Positions 44,134 to 52,596 of a stretch of DNA of 64,000 nt are shown one piece after another. The DNA is from Lysobacter sp. ISL-50. Lineage in GTDB: Bacteria; Pseudomonadota; Gammaproteobacteria; Xanthomonadales; Xanthomonadaceae. The notes under the pieces were generated by a model. The model was not told where the DNA came from. It worked only from the letters and a program-made list of their open reading frames with translations, and did not search any database. Position 1 is the first letter of the stretch, and each line of letters opens with the position of its first letter. Made by a program: the position numbers and the translations under genes. The stretch is taken from NCBI RefSeq assembly GCF_018612875.1, contig NZ_JAGGRI010000027.1:43554-107553 (forward strand), written 5' to 3'.

Positions 44134-47100
44134 TTACGGCAGCTCGATCGACACCTTCGCCGGCACCCGCTCGATCCTCAGCTCGCCGTTGTTCCACGCA
44201 CGCTCGCGCCCGTCCACCCGGGTCGCGCCCGGCTGGCCGTCGAACGGCCACTTCACGATCACGCCGCCGGCCGGCATCTGCAGCCCCGGCCCGATCTCCA
44301 AGGTCGCCTTCGCGCCTTCGCGCTTGAACCGATAGCCCAAGGCGCCGTACGGCGTGCGCAGGCCCGCGACCGTCACGCCCTCGCCGTCCAGCCACGACGC
44401 CGGCAGGCCGGCGGCGATCACCAGCGATTGATCGACATCGCGCGTGTAGGCGAACAGATCCAGCGCCGAGCGCACATAGTCCGACTCGACCCAGGCATGC
44501 GGCAGATCGCCGACGAAGAACGGTTTGCGCGGCGTGCGCGAGACCACTTCGGCCCACTGATTCCAGCCGCGCGGCTGCTGATCGTCGAAGAAGAACGCCA
44601 GCGCCTCGTGCGCGCGCTCGCGCCAGCCCAGGCGCACGAAGCTGCCGATGGTGCGCAGTTCGTACGGCGTGTAGTCCTTCCACTCGCGGCGGCCGTCGCG
44701 GCGATCGACGAATTCCTTCCAGTAGCGCTCGAAGGTGTTGTTCAACAAGGTCTGCGGCAGCAGGCCCTGCTCGCCGCCGGGCGCGAGCGCGATGGTGGTG
44801 GAGGTCGCGTCGAAATCGCCGAGTTCGGCGGCGCCGGGAATGTAGTCGATGCCGTGGCGGCGGGTGGCGTGGCCGATCGATGCGTACAGATCCTCGCGGA
44901 ACTGATCGCGCGCGGCGCTGAAGGTTTTGATCTGCGCGTCCTTGCCCAGCCACGTCGCGATCTCGACCGCATCCTTGTAGCCGCGCAGCGCCCAGAAATT
45001 GTCCCAGTACGAATGCATCGGCTTGGCCGAATAACCCTCGTGGCTGATCGAGGCCGGCATCATCCCGTAGAAGGCCGGGTCGCGTTCGCGATTGGCCGCG
45101 GTGCGCTCGCTCAGGCGCAGCGCGTCCATGTAGCGCATCGCGCCCTCGACGTGCGGCCACATCGATTCCAGCAGGGCGCGGTCGTGGGTGTAGCGATAGA
45201 CCTCGGCGATGGTGAAGATCAGCTCGCCGTGGCTGTCGTTCTCCGGCACCGGATCGCTGCCGCGGTCATCGACGCAGCACGGCACCTTGCCGTTGCCGAA
45301 CTGATACGGCGCATACCAGCGCAGGAATTCCTCCGCCACATCTTCGCGGCCCATGCGCAACAGGCCTTCGCCGATCATCGCACCGTCGCGGATCCAGGCG
45401 CGCGCATACGAACGCGTGCCCGGCTGCAAGCGCGGGCCGGTGCGGCTGATCAGCATGTGCGCCAGCCCGGTGCGCAAGGTGTCGACCACGCGCTGGCCGG
45501 CGCGCGGCACGCGCAGTTGCACGCGGTCGAGTTTGTCGCGCCACTGTTGCGCGACCAGCGCCTGCAAGGCATCGACTTCGGCCAGATCGGCGAAGCCGGC
45601 ATCGTCCGCGCCCGACAGCGCCGTGCTCCAGGTGAACTCGCGCGACTGCCCCGGCGCCAGTTCGACCCGATAGAACAAGGCCCCCGACGCCAGCGCGTTA
45701 CGATCGTTGGCGACGGCGCTCATGGCGCTGCCGCCGAGCCGGCGCAGAATCTCGCCGGACGTCGTGCAGTTGGCGCACGGCGAATTCCAGTCGGCGCGGG
45801 CCAGACGTTCGACCACTTCGCCGTGATCGAAGCTCATCGCGTAGGCCGCATCGGCGGCGCTGGCCTGCACGCGGCGCTTGCGGGTTTTCTCCGCCGAACC
45901 GCTGGCGGCGGCGCCTTCGACGCTGAAGCCGTGTTCGTCGCTGCGCAGCGCGCGGATCTCGCTGACGCCGCCGACCTGGCTCAGGAACTGCGTCGGCGGA
46001 TTGACCTGGAACGGCCGCAGCGCCAGCACGAACACGTAGCTGCGCGGCTGCGCGGTGTCGTTGTGCAGGCGGTAGCGCGCGGTCAGGCGCGAGCGCGCGC
46101 GATCGCCGGATGCGAATGCGCTGACATCGAGCTTGAAGCGCGGATGCGACCAATGCACCGACGGCATCGGCAGATAGCCGTCCTGCAGGGATTGCGAGGT
46201 CTGCACATCGGCCCAGGTGACCAGTTGGCCATCGCTGATCAGCATCGGTTCCAGGCTGAAACCGCCCTTGCCGACTTCGATCGCGCCGTCCTCGCCGATC
46301 AAGCCCTGGTCGCTGCCGCCATCGACGCCGATCAACGTCCAATACGGCTGCTCGCCGCTGAACCCGCGCGGAAAGCGGCCGCGCGGCGCCTGCGCGGCGA
46401 TCGAACGCACGAAGTCGTTCGGCGTCGCCGCGAACGACAACGGCTGCACCTGCAATTGCGCCAGTGCGAACGAAGCGCCGGGCCCGGCCATCGGCTGCAG
46501 ACGCAGATAGCGCGCTTCGGATTCGGGCAAGGCCAGATAATCCGCACCGCCGTCGCCATCGCCAACCATCGCCCCATCGCGCCACTGCCGGGCGTCGTCG
46601 GACAGTTGCAGCCGGTAGGCCGAGGCATAGGCATCGCTGGCCCAGCGCAGGATCGCGCCGCCGAATTCGCGTTTGCGGCCCAGGTCGAACAACAGTTGCG
46701 GCGGTTGCGCCGCATCGAAACGCGCGCGCCATGCGGTGTCGGGCTTGCCATCGACCGCGTTCGCCGCCGCGCCGTTCGCATCGGCCTTCGAAGCGCTCGC
46801 CGTGCCGGTGTACGGCCCGCCCGGATCGAGCGGCAAGGCCCGCAGGCTCAGCGAATCGAAACACACCGAGCCCTTGCCGCCGGCGCTGTTGTAGACGGTG
46901 AACTCCAGCTTGGCGCTGCGGCGCAGGCTCGGGTCCGGCGCCGGGCCCCAGGCGCGGCCGATATGGCGTTTCTTGTAGACGACCGGCGTCCACTGCTTCG
47001 GAAAATCGTACTTGGGCGTGTTGACCCACCACACGTTGTCGCCGCTGGCATCGACCAGCTTGAACTGCAGATCGTTGGCCGGCGAATCGCCGCGCAGCTG

Positions 47101-47628
47101 GAACGCGAACTGATAGTTGTCCGGGTACTCCAGCGGCAATTCGCGCTGCAGGCCGGCGTAACCGGACACGCCGTTGAAGTCGTAGTCCAGGCACAAGCCG
47201 CCGCCTTGCGCGCCTTCGACCTTGCGCAGGCTCGCGCTGACTTGATCGGAGACCACGACTTTCCAGGGCGTCGCCGATTCGAAATCGTCGAGCCCCTGCG
47301 GCTGCGCAGCGGACGCATGGCCATGAGCCGCCGCCAGCACCAACGCCCACCACGAAGTCTTTTGTAGGAGGGCCTTCAGGCCCGATGCCTTTCGATCAGA
47401 TCGCTGAGCATCTTGGGCTCGCGTCAACAACCGGCTGAGGGTTCCGGCGATCTGAGACGAGAGCATCGGGCCTGAAGGCCCTCCCACAACAGCCGACGAA
47501 AACATCGGGCCTGAAGGCCCTCCCACAACAACCGACGAAAGCATCGGGCCTGAAGGCCCTCCCACAACAGCCGAGCCTGGCCAGGCGGCGAACACACGCG
47601 CCACGACCGAGAGGTAGCGTTCCGACAT
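44134..47628 (-). CDS. Discoidin-domain (alpha/alpha)-barrel glycoside-active enzyme
   Basis: About 1164 residues if it starts at the ATG at 47628 (GGTGG upstream); an ATG at 47655 is also in frame. The first 80 residues are translated repeat DNA. A signal-peptide-like segment (KTSWWALVLAAAHGHASA-AQ) only begins about 90 codons in, so the true start is uncertain. Then come a beta domain, an F5/8 type C-like discoidin segment (ASKADANGAAANAVDGKPDTAWRAR type), a beta-sandwich, and an (alpha/alpha) barrel (GTRSYARAWIRDGAMIGEGLLRMG, PENDSHGELIFTIAEVYR, YWDNFWALRGY) as in GH15/GH65/GH94-type folds. Xanthomonads annotate relatives only as coagulation factor 5/8 type proteins. Last gene of the ABC operon, so probably a periplasmic enzyme on the same glucan. 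Specificity unknown. Confidence 0.8.
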   Translation of the reverse strand: MSERYLSVVARVFAAWPGSAVVGGPSGPMLSSVVVGGPSGPMFSSAVVGGPSGPMLSSQIAGTLSRLLTRAQDAQRSDRKASGLKALLQKTSWWALVLAAAHGHASAAQPQGLDDFESATPWKVVVSDQVSASLRKVEGAQGGGLCLDYDFNGVSGYAGLQRELPLEYPDNYQFAFQLRGDSPANDLQFKLVDASGDNVWWVNTPKYDFPKQWTPVVYKKRHIGRAWGPAPDPSLRRSAKLEFTVYNSAGGKGSVCFDSLSLRALPLDPGGPYTGTASASKADANGAAANAVDGKPDTAWRARFDAAQPPQLLFDLGRKREFGGAILRWASDAYASAYRLQLSDDARQWRDGAMVGDGDGGADYLALPESEARYLRLQPMAGPGASFALAQLQVQPLSFAATPNDFVRSIAAQAPRGRFPRGFSGEQPYWTLIGVDGGSDQGLIGEDGAIEVGKGGFSLEPMLISDGQLVTWADVQTSQSLQDGYLPMPSVHWSHPRFKLDVSAFASGDRARSRLTARYRLHNDTAQPRSYVFVLALRPFQVNPPTQFLSQVGGVSEIRALRSDEHGFSVEGAAASGSAEKTRKRRVQASAADAAYAMSFDHGEVVERLARADWNSPCANCTTSGEILRRLGGSAMSAVANDRNALASGALFYRVELAPGQSREFTWSTALSGADDAGFADLAEVDALQALVAQQWRDKLDRVQLRVPRAGQRVVDTLRTGLAHMLISRTGPRLQPGTRSYARAWIRDGAMIGEGLLRMGREDVAEEFLRWYAPYQFGNGKVPCCVDDRGSDPVPENDSHGELIFTIAEVYRYTHDRALLESMWPHVEGAMRYMDALRLSERTAANRERDPAFYGMMPASISHEGYSAKPMHSYWDNFWALRGYKDAVEIATWLGKDAQIKTFSAARDQFREDLYASIGHATRRHGIDYIPGAAELGDFDATSTTIALAPGGEQGLLPQTLLNNTFERYWKEFVDRRDGRREWKDYTPYELRTIGSFVRLGWRERAHEALAFFFDDQQPRGWNQWAEVVSRTPRKPFFVGDLPHAWVESDYVRSALDLFAYTRDVDQSLVIAAGLPASWLDGEGVTVAGLRTPYGALGYRFKREGAKATLEIGPGLQMPAGGVIVKWPFDGQPGATRVDGRERAWNNGELRIERVPAKVSIELP
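47362..47388. repeat. GGGCCTTCAGGCCC repeat, plus-orientation copy
   Basis: TGTAGGA, then GGGCCTTCAGGCCC, then GATGC. It lies just before the sequence for the signal-peptide-like segment of the discoidin-domain protein, in opposite orientation to the array at 47463. Confidence 0.8.
47463..47579. repeat. Tandem array, 39-bp period, three units
   Basis: Three near-identical 39-bp units start at 47463, 47502 and 47541. Each contains GCATCGGGCCTGAAGGCCC, then TCCCACAAC, then a CGACGAAA-type spacer. 39 is a multiple of three, so the overlapping frame is kept and would encode VVGGPSGPM repeats. Confidence 0.9.
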
Positions 47629-47669
47629 TCCTTCCACCTTGTCCGCGCCGCGCATCGCGGCTGAGTGTT

Positions 47670-48506
47670 CTAGCCCTTGACGCTGCCGACCAGCAGGCCC
47701 TGCAGGTAATGCCGCTGCAGCACCAGGAACAACAGCAACACCGGCACCACGGTCACCACCGAGCCGGCCATCATCATCTCGTTGTCCTGCACGTGCTCGC
47801 GCGACAGCGACGCCAGCGCGACCGGCAGGGTCTGCAGGTTTTCGTCGCTGAGCACGATCAGCGGCCACATGAAATCGTTCCAGGCGCCCAGGAAACTGAA
47901 GATCGCCAGGGTCACCAGGATCGGCCGCAACGCCGGCAGCACGATCTGGAAAAAGATCCGCAACTCGCCGGCGCCGTCGATGCGCGGCGCCTCCAGCAAT
48001 TCGTCCGGGATCGAGCGCGCGTACTGCCGCACCAGGAAGATGCCGAAGATGCCCGCCATGCCCGGCACCACCGCGCCGGCATAGCTGTTGATCAAACCCA
48101 TCTGCTTGAGCATCAGGAACAGCGGCATCATCGACACCTGCGCCGGAATCACCAGCGCCGCCAGCAGCAGCCGGAACAGCCGCTCGCGCCCGGGAAAATC
48201 CAGCTTGGCGAAAGCGTAGCCGGCCAGCGTGTTGAGCAGCACCGCGATCAGCGTGACCAGGATCGAGATCAGAAAACTGTTGAACAGATACCGGCCCATG
48301 CCCATGCGCGAGAACAGTTCATGGTAGTTGTGCAAGGTCGGGTTGGAGGACCACAGCGGCGGCGGAAACGCGCTGGCCTCGCCGGGCTGCATCAGCGACA
48401 CCGCGAACATCCACAGCAGCGGCGCCAGGCTCAGCGCCGCCAGCCCTATCAGCAAACCGTTGACGATCGCCTTGGCCAACCAGGCCGGCATGCCCGAGTC
48501 GTTCAT
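47670..48506 (-). CDS. ABC sugar permease, MalG type
   Basis: 278 residues from the ATG at 48506, which overlaps the stop of the upstream permease (ATGA). Six hydrophobic segments. The EAA loop that contacts the ATPase is ELLEAPRIDGAGELRIFFQIVLP, with the usual Ala-Ala-Arg changed to Ala-Pro-Arg. LGAWNDFMWPLIVL near the end is typical for MalG-like carbohydrate permeases. It pairs with the gene at 48503-49381 to form the membrane channel. Confidence 0.94.
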   Translation of the reverse strand: MNDSGMPAWLAKAIVNGLLIGLAALSLAPLLWMFAVSLMQPGEASAFPPPLWSSNPTLHNYHELFSRMGMGRYLFNSFLISILVTLIAVLLNTLAGYAFAKLDFPGRERLFRLLLAALVIPAQVSMMPLFLMLKQMGLINSYAGAVVPGMAGIFGIFLVRQYARSIPDELLEAPRIDGAGELRIFFQIVLPALRPILVTLAIFSFLGAWNDFMWPLIVLSDENLQTLPVALASLSREHVQDNEMMMAGSVVTVVPVLLLFLVLQRHYLQGLLVGSVKG

Positions 48507-49381
48507 TCGATCCCCTTGCGGCGCGCGATCCACATCAGGCCGCTGGTCGCCGCGGTCATCAACACGAACAGCAAGAACGCCACCGCCGAAGCGTTGCCGA
48601 GGTTCCACCACTTGAAGCCTTCCTCGTACATCAGGTACAGCACGCTGACCGTGCTTTGCAGCGGCCCGCCCTGGGTGATGACGTAAGGCTCGGCGAACAA
48701 CTGGAAATACCCGGCCAGGGTCAGGATGCTGACCATCAGCAACACCGGCCCCAGGATCGGCAAGGTGATGTAGCGGAACTGGCGGGACTGGCTGGCGCCG
48801 TCGATGCGCGCGGCCTCGTACAGGTCTTCCGGAATCGCCTGCAGGCCGGCGAGGAAGATGATCATGTTGTAGCCGAAGTTCTTCCACACCGCGAACGCGA
48901 TGATGCTCGGCATCGCCCAGTGCGGATCGCCGAGCCAATCGACCGGATCGATGCCGACCCACGACAGGCCCCAGTTCACCAGCCCGTAGCGGGTATGGAA
49001 CAGATACCGCCAGATCACCGCGACCGCGACCACCGTAGTCACCACCGGGGCGAAGAACGCGGTACGGAAGAACGGCTTGAACCAGCCCAGCCTGGAATGC
49101 AGCAGCAAGGCCGCGCCCAGCGACACCGCGATCGACAAGGGCACGCCGGCGGCGACGAAGTACAAGGTGTTGCCCAGCGCGCTCCAGAACAAGGGATTGC
49201 GCAACAGGTTGAGGTAGTTGTCGAAGGCGACGAAGCGCAGGTTGTCGATATGCGCCAGCGAATAGATATCGAAGTCGGTCAGGCTCAGCGCCAGCGCGGC
49301 CAGCACCGGCAATCCGAAGAACAGGCCGATGACGCTGACGGCGGGCCCGGCGAACACCCAGCCGGCGGTGGCAGGTTTCAT
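48503..49381 (-). CDS. ABC sugar permease, MalF type
   Basis: 292 residues with six to seven hydrophobic segments. N-terminus MKPATAGWVFAGPAVSVIGLFFGLPVLAALALSL. EAA loop EDLYEAARIDGASQSRQFRYITLPIL is intact. It overlaps the solute-binding protein gene by 4 nt upstream and the second permease gene by 4 nt downstream, so the three are translationally coupled. Works with the other permease and, probably, the distant MalK-type ATPase. Confidence 0.94.
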   Translation of the reverse strand: MKPATAGWVFAGPAVSVIGLFFGLPVLAALALSLTDFDIYSLAHIDNLRFVAFDNYLNLLRNPLFWSALGNTLYFVAAGVPLSIAVSLGAALLLHSRLGWFKPFFRTAFFAPVVTTVVAVAVIWRYLFHTRYGLVNWGLSWVGIDPVDWLGDPHWAMPSIIAFAVWKNFGYNMIIFLAGLQAIPEDLYEAARIDGASQSRQFRYITLPILGPVLLMVSILTLAGYFQLFAEPYVITQGGPLQSTVSVLYLMYEEGFKWWNLGNASAVAFLLFVLMTAATSGLMWIARRKGIE

Positions 49382-50808
49382 CCGCGTTCTCCCACCGAAG
49401 CCGATGAAGTACCTACCGCTTCGTCCGAAGCCCGCAAGCTCCGCTCCGCACCGGCCGCCTGCTTCGCTGCGCCCGCCGCGGGCTTAAGCGTCTGATGGTC
49501 CAACATCCACCGCCGCTTCTCCAAGATCCGATCGGCGCGGCGATCCAGCTCGGCCGCCGCCTCATCCACGCTGACCCGCCCGTTGGCGAGTTGTTCGCCG
49601 ACCAGCTTGACCTCGGTCGCGATGCGCTCCCACTCCGGCACCTTCGGCGCCGGCCGCGCGCGTTCGAGCTGATCGCGGAACGCGCGCGCATACACGTCGC
49701 CGGCGAGCTTGGGCGCGTTCCAGGCGCTGCGCCGCGGCGGCAGATCGCCGGTGATCTCGTGGAACTTCGCCTGCACGTCCGGCTCGGACAGATACGCGAT
49801 CAACTTCCACGCCGCGTCCTCGCGCTTGGCCCCGCGGAACAGCACGAAGCTGGCGCCGCCGGCGACCGAGGCGCCCGGGCCGTGTTCGCCCGGCAGCGGC
49901 ATGGTCATCCACGAAGACTGCAGGTCGGCCGGCAAGCGATTGCGGAATTCGGCGATATTCCACGGGCCGTTGACGTAGAAACTGAAATAGCCGCGGCCGA
50001 ACTCGTTCCAGACGTTGGCGATCTGGGTGTTGCTGGCCAGCGGCGCCCATTGCTTGTCGAAGACTTCGCGATAAAAGCTCAGCGCGCGCTTGAACCCGGG
50101 GCTGCGGAAATTGCCGTAGCGGCCGTCCTCGCGCAGCAGCGGCTCCGGCGCCTGGATGCCGAGGTTGAGCAAGGGCTCGGCCTCGTTGAGTGGAAACAGC
50201 GTGGCATAACGCTTGGGGCCGACCTCGCGCTTGATCGCCGCCATCGCGACCTTCCACTCGTCCCAGGTCGTCGGCGGGCGCTGGATGCCGGCCTGTTCGA
50301 GCAGGTCGCGGCGGTAGTACGGCAAGCGCGTTTCCACGTACCACGGCACCGCGAAGGTGGTGCCGCCGATCACGCCGGTGTCCCAGGCGCCGAAGAAATA
50401 GTCCTGGCGCTGCGGCGCGGCGGGATCGGTCAGGCGCGCGTCCAGCGGCGTCAGCGCATCGAGCAGGGCGAATTCGGAAATCCACGTGTTGCCGATCGCG
50501 CCGACATCGGGCAAGGCGTCGCCGGCGAAGGCGGTCAGCAGCTTCTCGTGCGCGGCGCTGATCGGCAGTTGCTGCACTTCCACGCGGATGCCGGGATTGC
50601 GCCGCTCGAACTCCGGGATCAGCTTGAGCACCTGCTCGCCTTCGTAGCCCATCGCCCAGAAGCGCACGCGCTCGCGGCCGTCGTCGCGCTGCGAACACGC
50701 GCCCAGCAGCAGCGCCGCGCCCAGCGCGATCGCCGCCAGCGCCCGTGCGCGCGGCCCCGGTTCGATGCCCTCGCCCCCCCTGCGCGCGTGACTGCCGGCT
50801 CGCCTCAT
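49378..50808 (-). CDS. ABC solute-binding lipoprotein, sugar type
   Basis: 476 residues. Signal sequence with lipobox LLLGAC (Cys38); an acidic linker follows. Family 1 extracellular solute-binding protein: VRFWAMGYEGEQVLKLIPEFERRNPGIRVEV, LLTAFAGDALPDVGAIGNTW, FAVPWYVETRLPYYRRDLLEQAG and YFSFYVNGPWNIAEF are typical sugar-binder segments. Delivers an oligosaccharide to the MalF/MalG-type permeases. Starts 4 nt after the GH144-type gene. The C-terminal 40 residues are an Ala/Ser-rich tail of unclear use. Confidence 0.92.
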   Translation of the reverse strand: MRRAGSHARRGGEGIEPGPRARALAAIALGAALLLGACSQRDDGRERVRFWAMGYEGEQVLKLIPEFERRNPGIRVEVQQLPISAAHEKLLTAFAGDALPDVGAIGNTWISEFALLDALTPLDARLTDPAAPQRQDYFFGAWDTGVIGGTTFAVPWYVETRLPYYRRDLLEQAGIQRPPTTWDEWKVAMAAIKREVGPKRYATLFPLNEAEPLLNLGIQAPEPLLREDGRYGNFRSPGFKRALSFYREVFDKQWAPLASNTQIANVWNEFGRGYFSFYVNGPWNIAEFRNRLPADLQSSWMTMPLPGEHGPGASVAGGASFVLFRGAKREDAAWKLIAYLSEPDVQAKFHEITGDLPPRRSAWNAPKLAGDVYARAFRDQLERARPAPKVPEWERIATEVKLVGEQLANGRVSVDEAAAELDRRADRILEKRRWMLDHQTLKPAAGAAKQAAGAERSLRASDEAVGTSSASVGERG

Positions 50809-50812
50809 GCCG

Positions 50813-52474
50813 TCAATCCGGCTTCGGCGCGGCCTGCTTCGCCGGCGCGTTGGTGCGGCCCGCGCGCGACTCCGCCTCGCCCAGCGCGCGCGCCGTGGCC
50901 GGGTCCATGGCGCCGGCCGGCTTCGCTTCGGGCTTGGCCTGTTCGGCGGCCTTCTTGTCCTTGCCGCCGTCCTTGCCCTTGTCGTCCGCCGGCGCCAGCC
51001 AGCCGCCCTTGAATCCGGCGCGTTCCAGGCCCGCGCGGACGTAGGGATTGCGCTTCATGACGTTCCAGACGAACTCGTTGCGGTAGTTGCTGATCATCGC
51101 CAGGATCGGGCCCTGGTCGATGCCGATGTAGTCGCTCGACACCCAGCCGTGATCGGGCACCACGCGCCCGGTCTTCAGCGGGATGTCGTACTTGAAGCTG
51201 GGATTGAACGAATCCAGGAAGCCGTAGCTGGAATAGATGTATTCGCCGTAGCGCTCGTGCATGGTCACGGTGGTGGGAATCACGATCTCCGGCGCGAACG
51301 GCAGGGACGCGATCGCCGCGGTCGGCGCGATGGTGCCGTCGTCGAAGTTCTCGCGCAGGCCGGCGCCGCGCGCGGAGTAATGGCGGAACTGGCGCTGCTC
51401 GCCGCGATATTCCTGCAACGTCTGCTGCGGCCCGTCGCTGGCGGTCAGGCCCCACACCTCCGGGCCGTAATCCTCCCACTTCATCGGGTTGGCGATGGCG
51501 TAAGCGCGCTGGGCGTAGGCGGCGCGGCGGCTGTTCTCGAAGTAATCGATGCCGCGCTCGCGCATGTAGTCGTCCTGGATGCCGCGGAAATCGATCCAGA
51601 CGTGGCTGTACTGATGGCCGAACAAGGGACCGAAGGCCAGGAATTCCTCGCCCTGGTACACCCCCCACACGTCGTTGTAGGTGCGCGTCCACACCGTCCA
51701 GGCCTCCGGCCCGACCGGATGGGTCGGCGAGCCCAGCGCTAGCACGTACAGCAGCATGGCTTCGTTGTAGCCCATCCAGTCGTGCTTGATGAAACCGCTC
51801 TCGGGGAACCAGCCCATCGACACCAGCGGCTTGTTCTGCTGCAGCCAGGTCCAGTCCACGCGCTTGTACAGCGTGTCGGCCAGCTCGCGGATTTCCTTCT
51901 CGCGCGGCTCGTCGCGGTCGTAGTACGACTGCGCGAACAGCACGCCCATCATCAGCAGGCCGGTGTCCACGCTCGACAGTTCGACCCAGCTGTCGTAGCG
52001 CTGGCCTTTCTGCATGTCGAGGAAGTGGTAGTAAAAGCCCTTGTAACTGCCCTTGCCGGTCGCCTGCGGCCCGGCCGGCAGATCGCGCAGGAATTTCAGC
52101 GTGGTCAGGGTGCGATCCACCGCCTGATTGCGGCTGACCCAGCCGCGCTCGATGCCGACCGGATACGCGGTCAACGCGAACCCGGTAGAAGCGATACTCG
52201 CGAACGGCCTGGACGGATATCGATCCGGCGTCAGCCCGTTCTGCTCATTGGTCGTGTCCCAGAAAAACTGGAACGTGCGTTTTTCGATATCGCGGAACAG
52301 CGGCGGCAACTCCAGCCGCTCCTGCTTGAGCGGCTCGACCACGACGGGCTCCGGACTCACGATGGGTTGCGTCTGCGATTGCGTTTCCGGCTTCTTGCAG
52401 GCGGACAGGACGAGCAACAACGTGCCCAGGACAGCGAAGGAAATCGCACGTGTTGTCGTTTTGACGCATCGCAT
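50813..52474 (-). CDS. GH144-type beta-1,2-glucanase lipoprotein (glucoamylase-like)
   Basis: 553 residues from the ATG at 52474. Signal peptide ISFAVLGTLLLVLSAC ends in a lipobox (VLSAC), so it is a membrane lipoprotein. The (alpha/alpha)6 barrel carries marks of the glycoamylase-like Pfam family, now mostly GH144: EKRTFQFFWDTTNEQNGLTPDR, GWFPESGFIKHDWMGYNEAM, GPLFGHQYSHVWIDFRG, WGLTASDGP and YGFLDSFNP. GH144 enzymes of Bacteroidetes cut beta-1,2-glucan; that specificity here is an extrapolation. A Lys/Ala/Glu-rich tail (DDKGKDGGKDKKAAEQ) ends the protein. Second gene of the locus, after the TonB receptor, with its own operator-like sequence upstream. Confidence 0.87.
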   Translation of the reverse strand: MRCVKTTTRAISFAVLGTLLLVLSACKKPETQSQTQPIVSPEPVVVEPLKQERLELPPLFRDIEKRTFQFFWDTTNEQNGLTPDRYPSRPFASIASTGFALTAYPVGIERGWVSRNQAVDRTLTTLKFLRDLPAGPQATGKGSYKGFYYHFLDMQKGQRYDSWVELSSVDTGLLMMGVLFAQSYYDRDEPREKEIRELADTLYKRVDWTWLQQNKPLVSMGWFPESGFIKHDWMGYNEAMLLYVLALGSPTHPVGPEAWTVWTRTYNDVWGVYQGEEFLAFGPLFGHQYSHVWIDFRGIQDDYMRERGIDYFENSRRAAYAQRAYAIANPMKWEDYGPEVWGLTASDGPQQTLQEYRGEQRQFRHYSARGAGLRENFDDGTIAPTAAIASLPFAPEIVIPTTVTMHERYGEYIYSSYGFLDSFNPSFKYDIPLKTGRVVPDHGWVSSDYIGIDQGPILAMISNYRNEFVWNVMKRNPYVRAGLERAGFKGGWLAPADDKGKDGGKDKKAAEQAKPEAKPAGAMDPATARALGEAESRAGRTNAPAKQAAPKPD

Positions 52475-52508
52475 GAAAACCAAAGACCCCTGTGTCTTCG
52501 TGTGGAAG

Positions 52509-52518
52509 GTATCGATAC
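52509..52518. promoter_or_regulatory. ATCGAT-type operator candidate before GH144-type gene
   Basis: Palindrome GTATCGATAC, 35 nt upstream of the start codon. Similar to the ATCGAT core of the GH65 operon operators (25688), but different from the TGTAAnCG operators near the LacI gene of this locus. Confidence 0.4.
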
Positions 52519-52560
52519 AACCCAACAACATCCGCCGGCGCGATTGCGCCCGCGGGACGC

Positions 52561-52590
52561 GGCGCCGGCCGTCCAGCGACGGCCGGCGCC
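52561..52590 (-). terminator. Intercistronic hairpin after TonB receptor gene
   Basis: Perfect stem GGCGCCGGCCGTC / GACGGCCGGCGCC with a CAGC loop on the plus strand, starting 6 nt after the receptor stop codon. No T-run, so it is probably a partial terminator or 3'-end protector that would keep receptor mRNA high relative to the downstream genes. Confidence 0.65.
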
Positions 52591-52596
52591 GGCGGT

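Noticed and set aside
44104..47367. Long open frame (1087 codons) antisense to the discoidin-domain gene
   Set aside because: Composition bias (Arg, Ala, Gln) and no motif. Explained as shadow of the minus-strand gene.
47463..47579. Regularly spaced repeats considered as a CRISPR array
   Set aside because: The spacing is only about 11 bp between repeat cores, spacers are near identical, and no cas gene is near. It is a tandem repeat.
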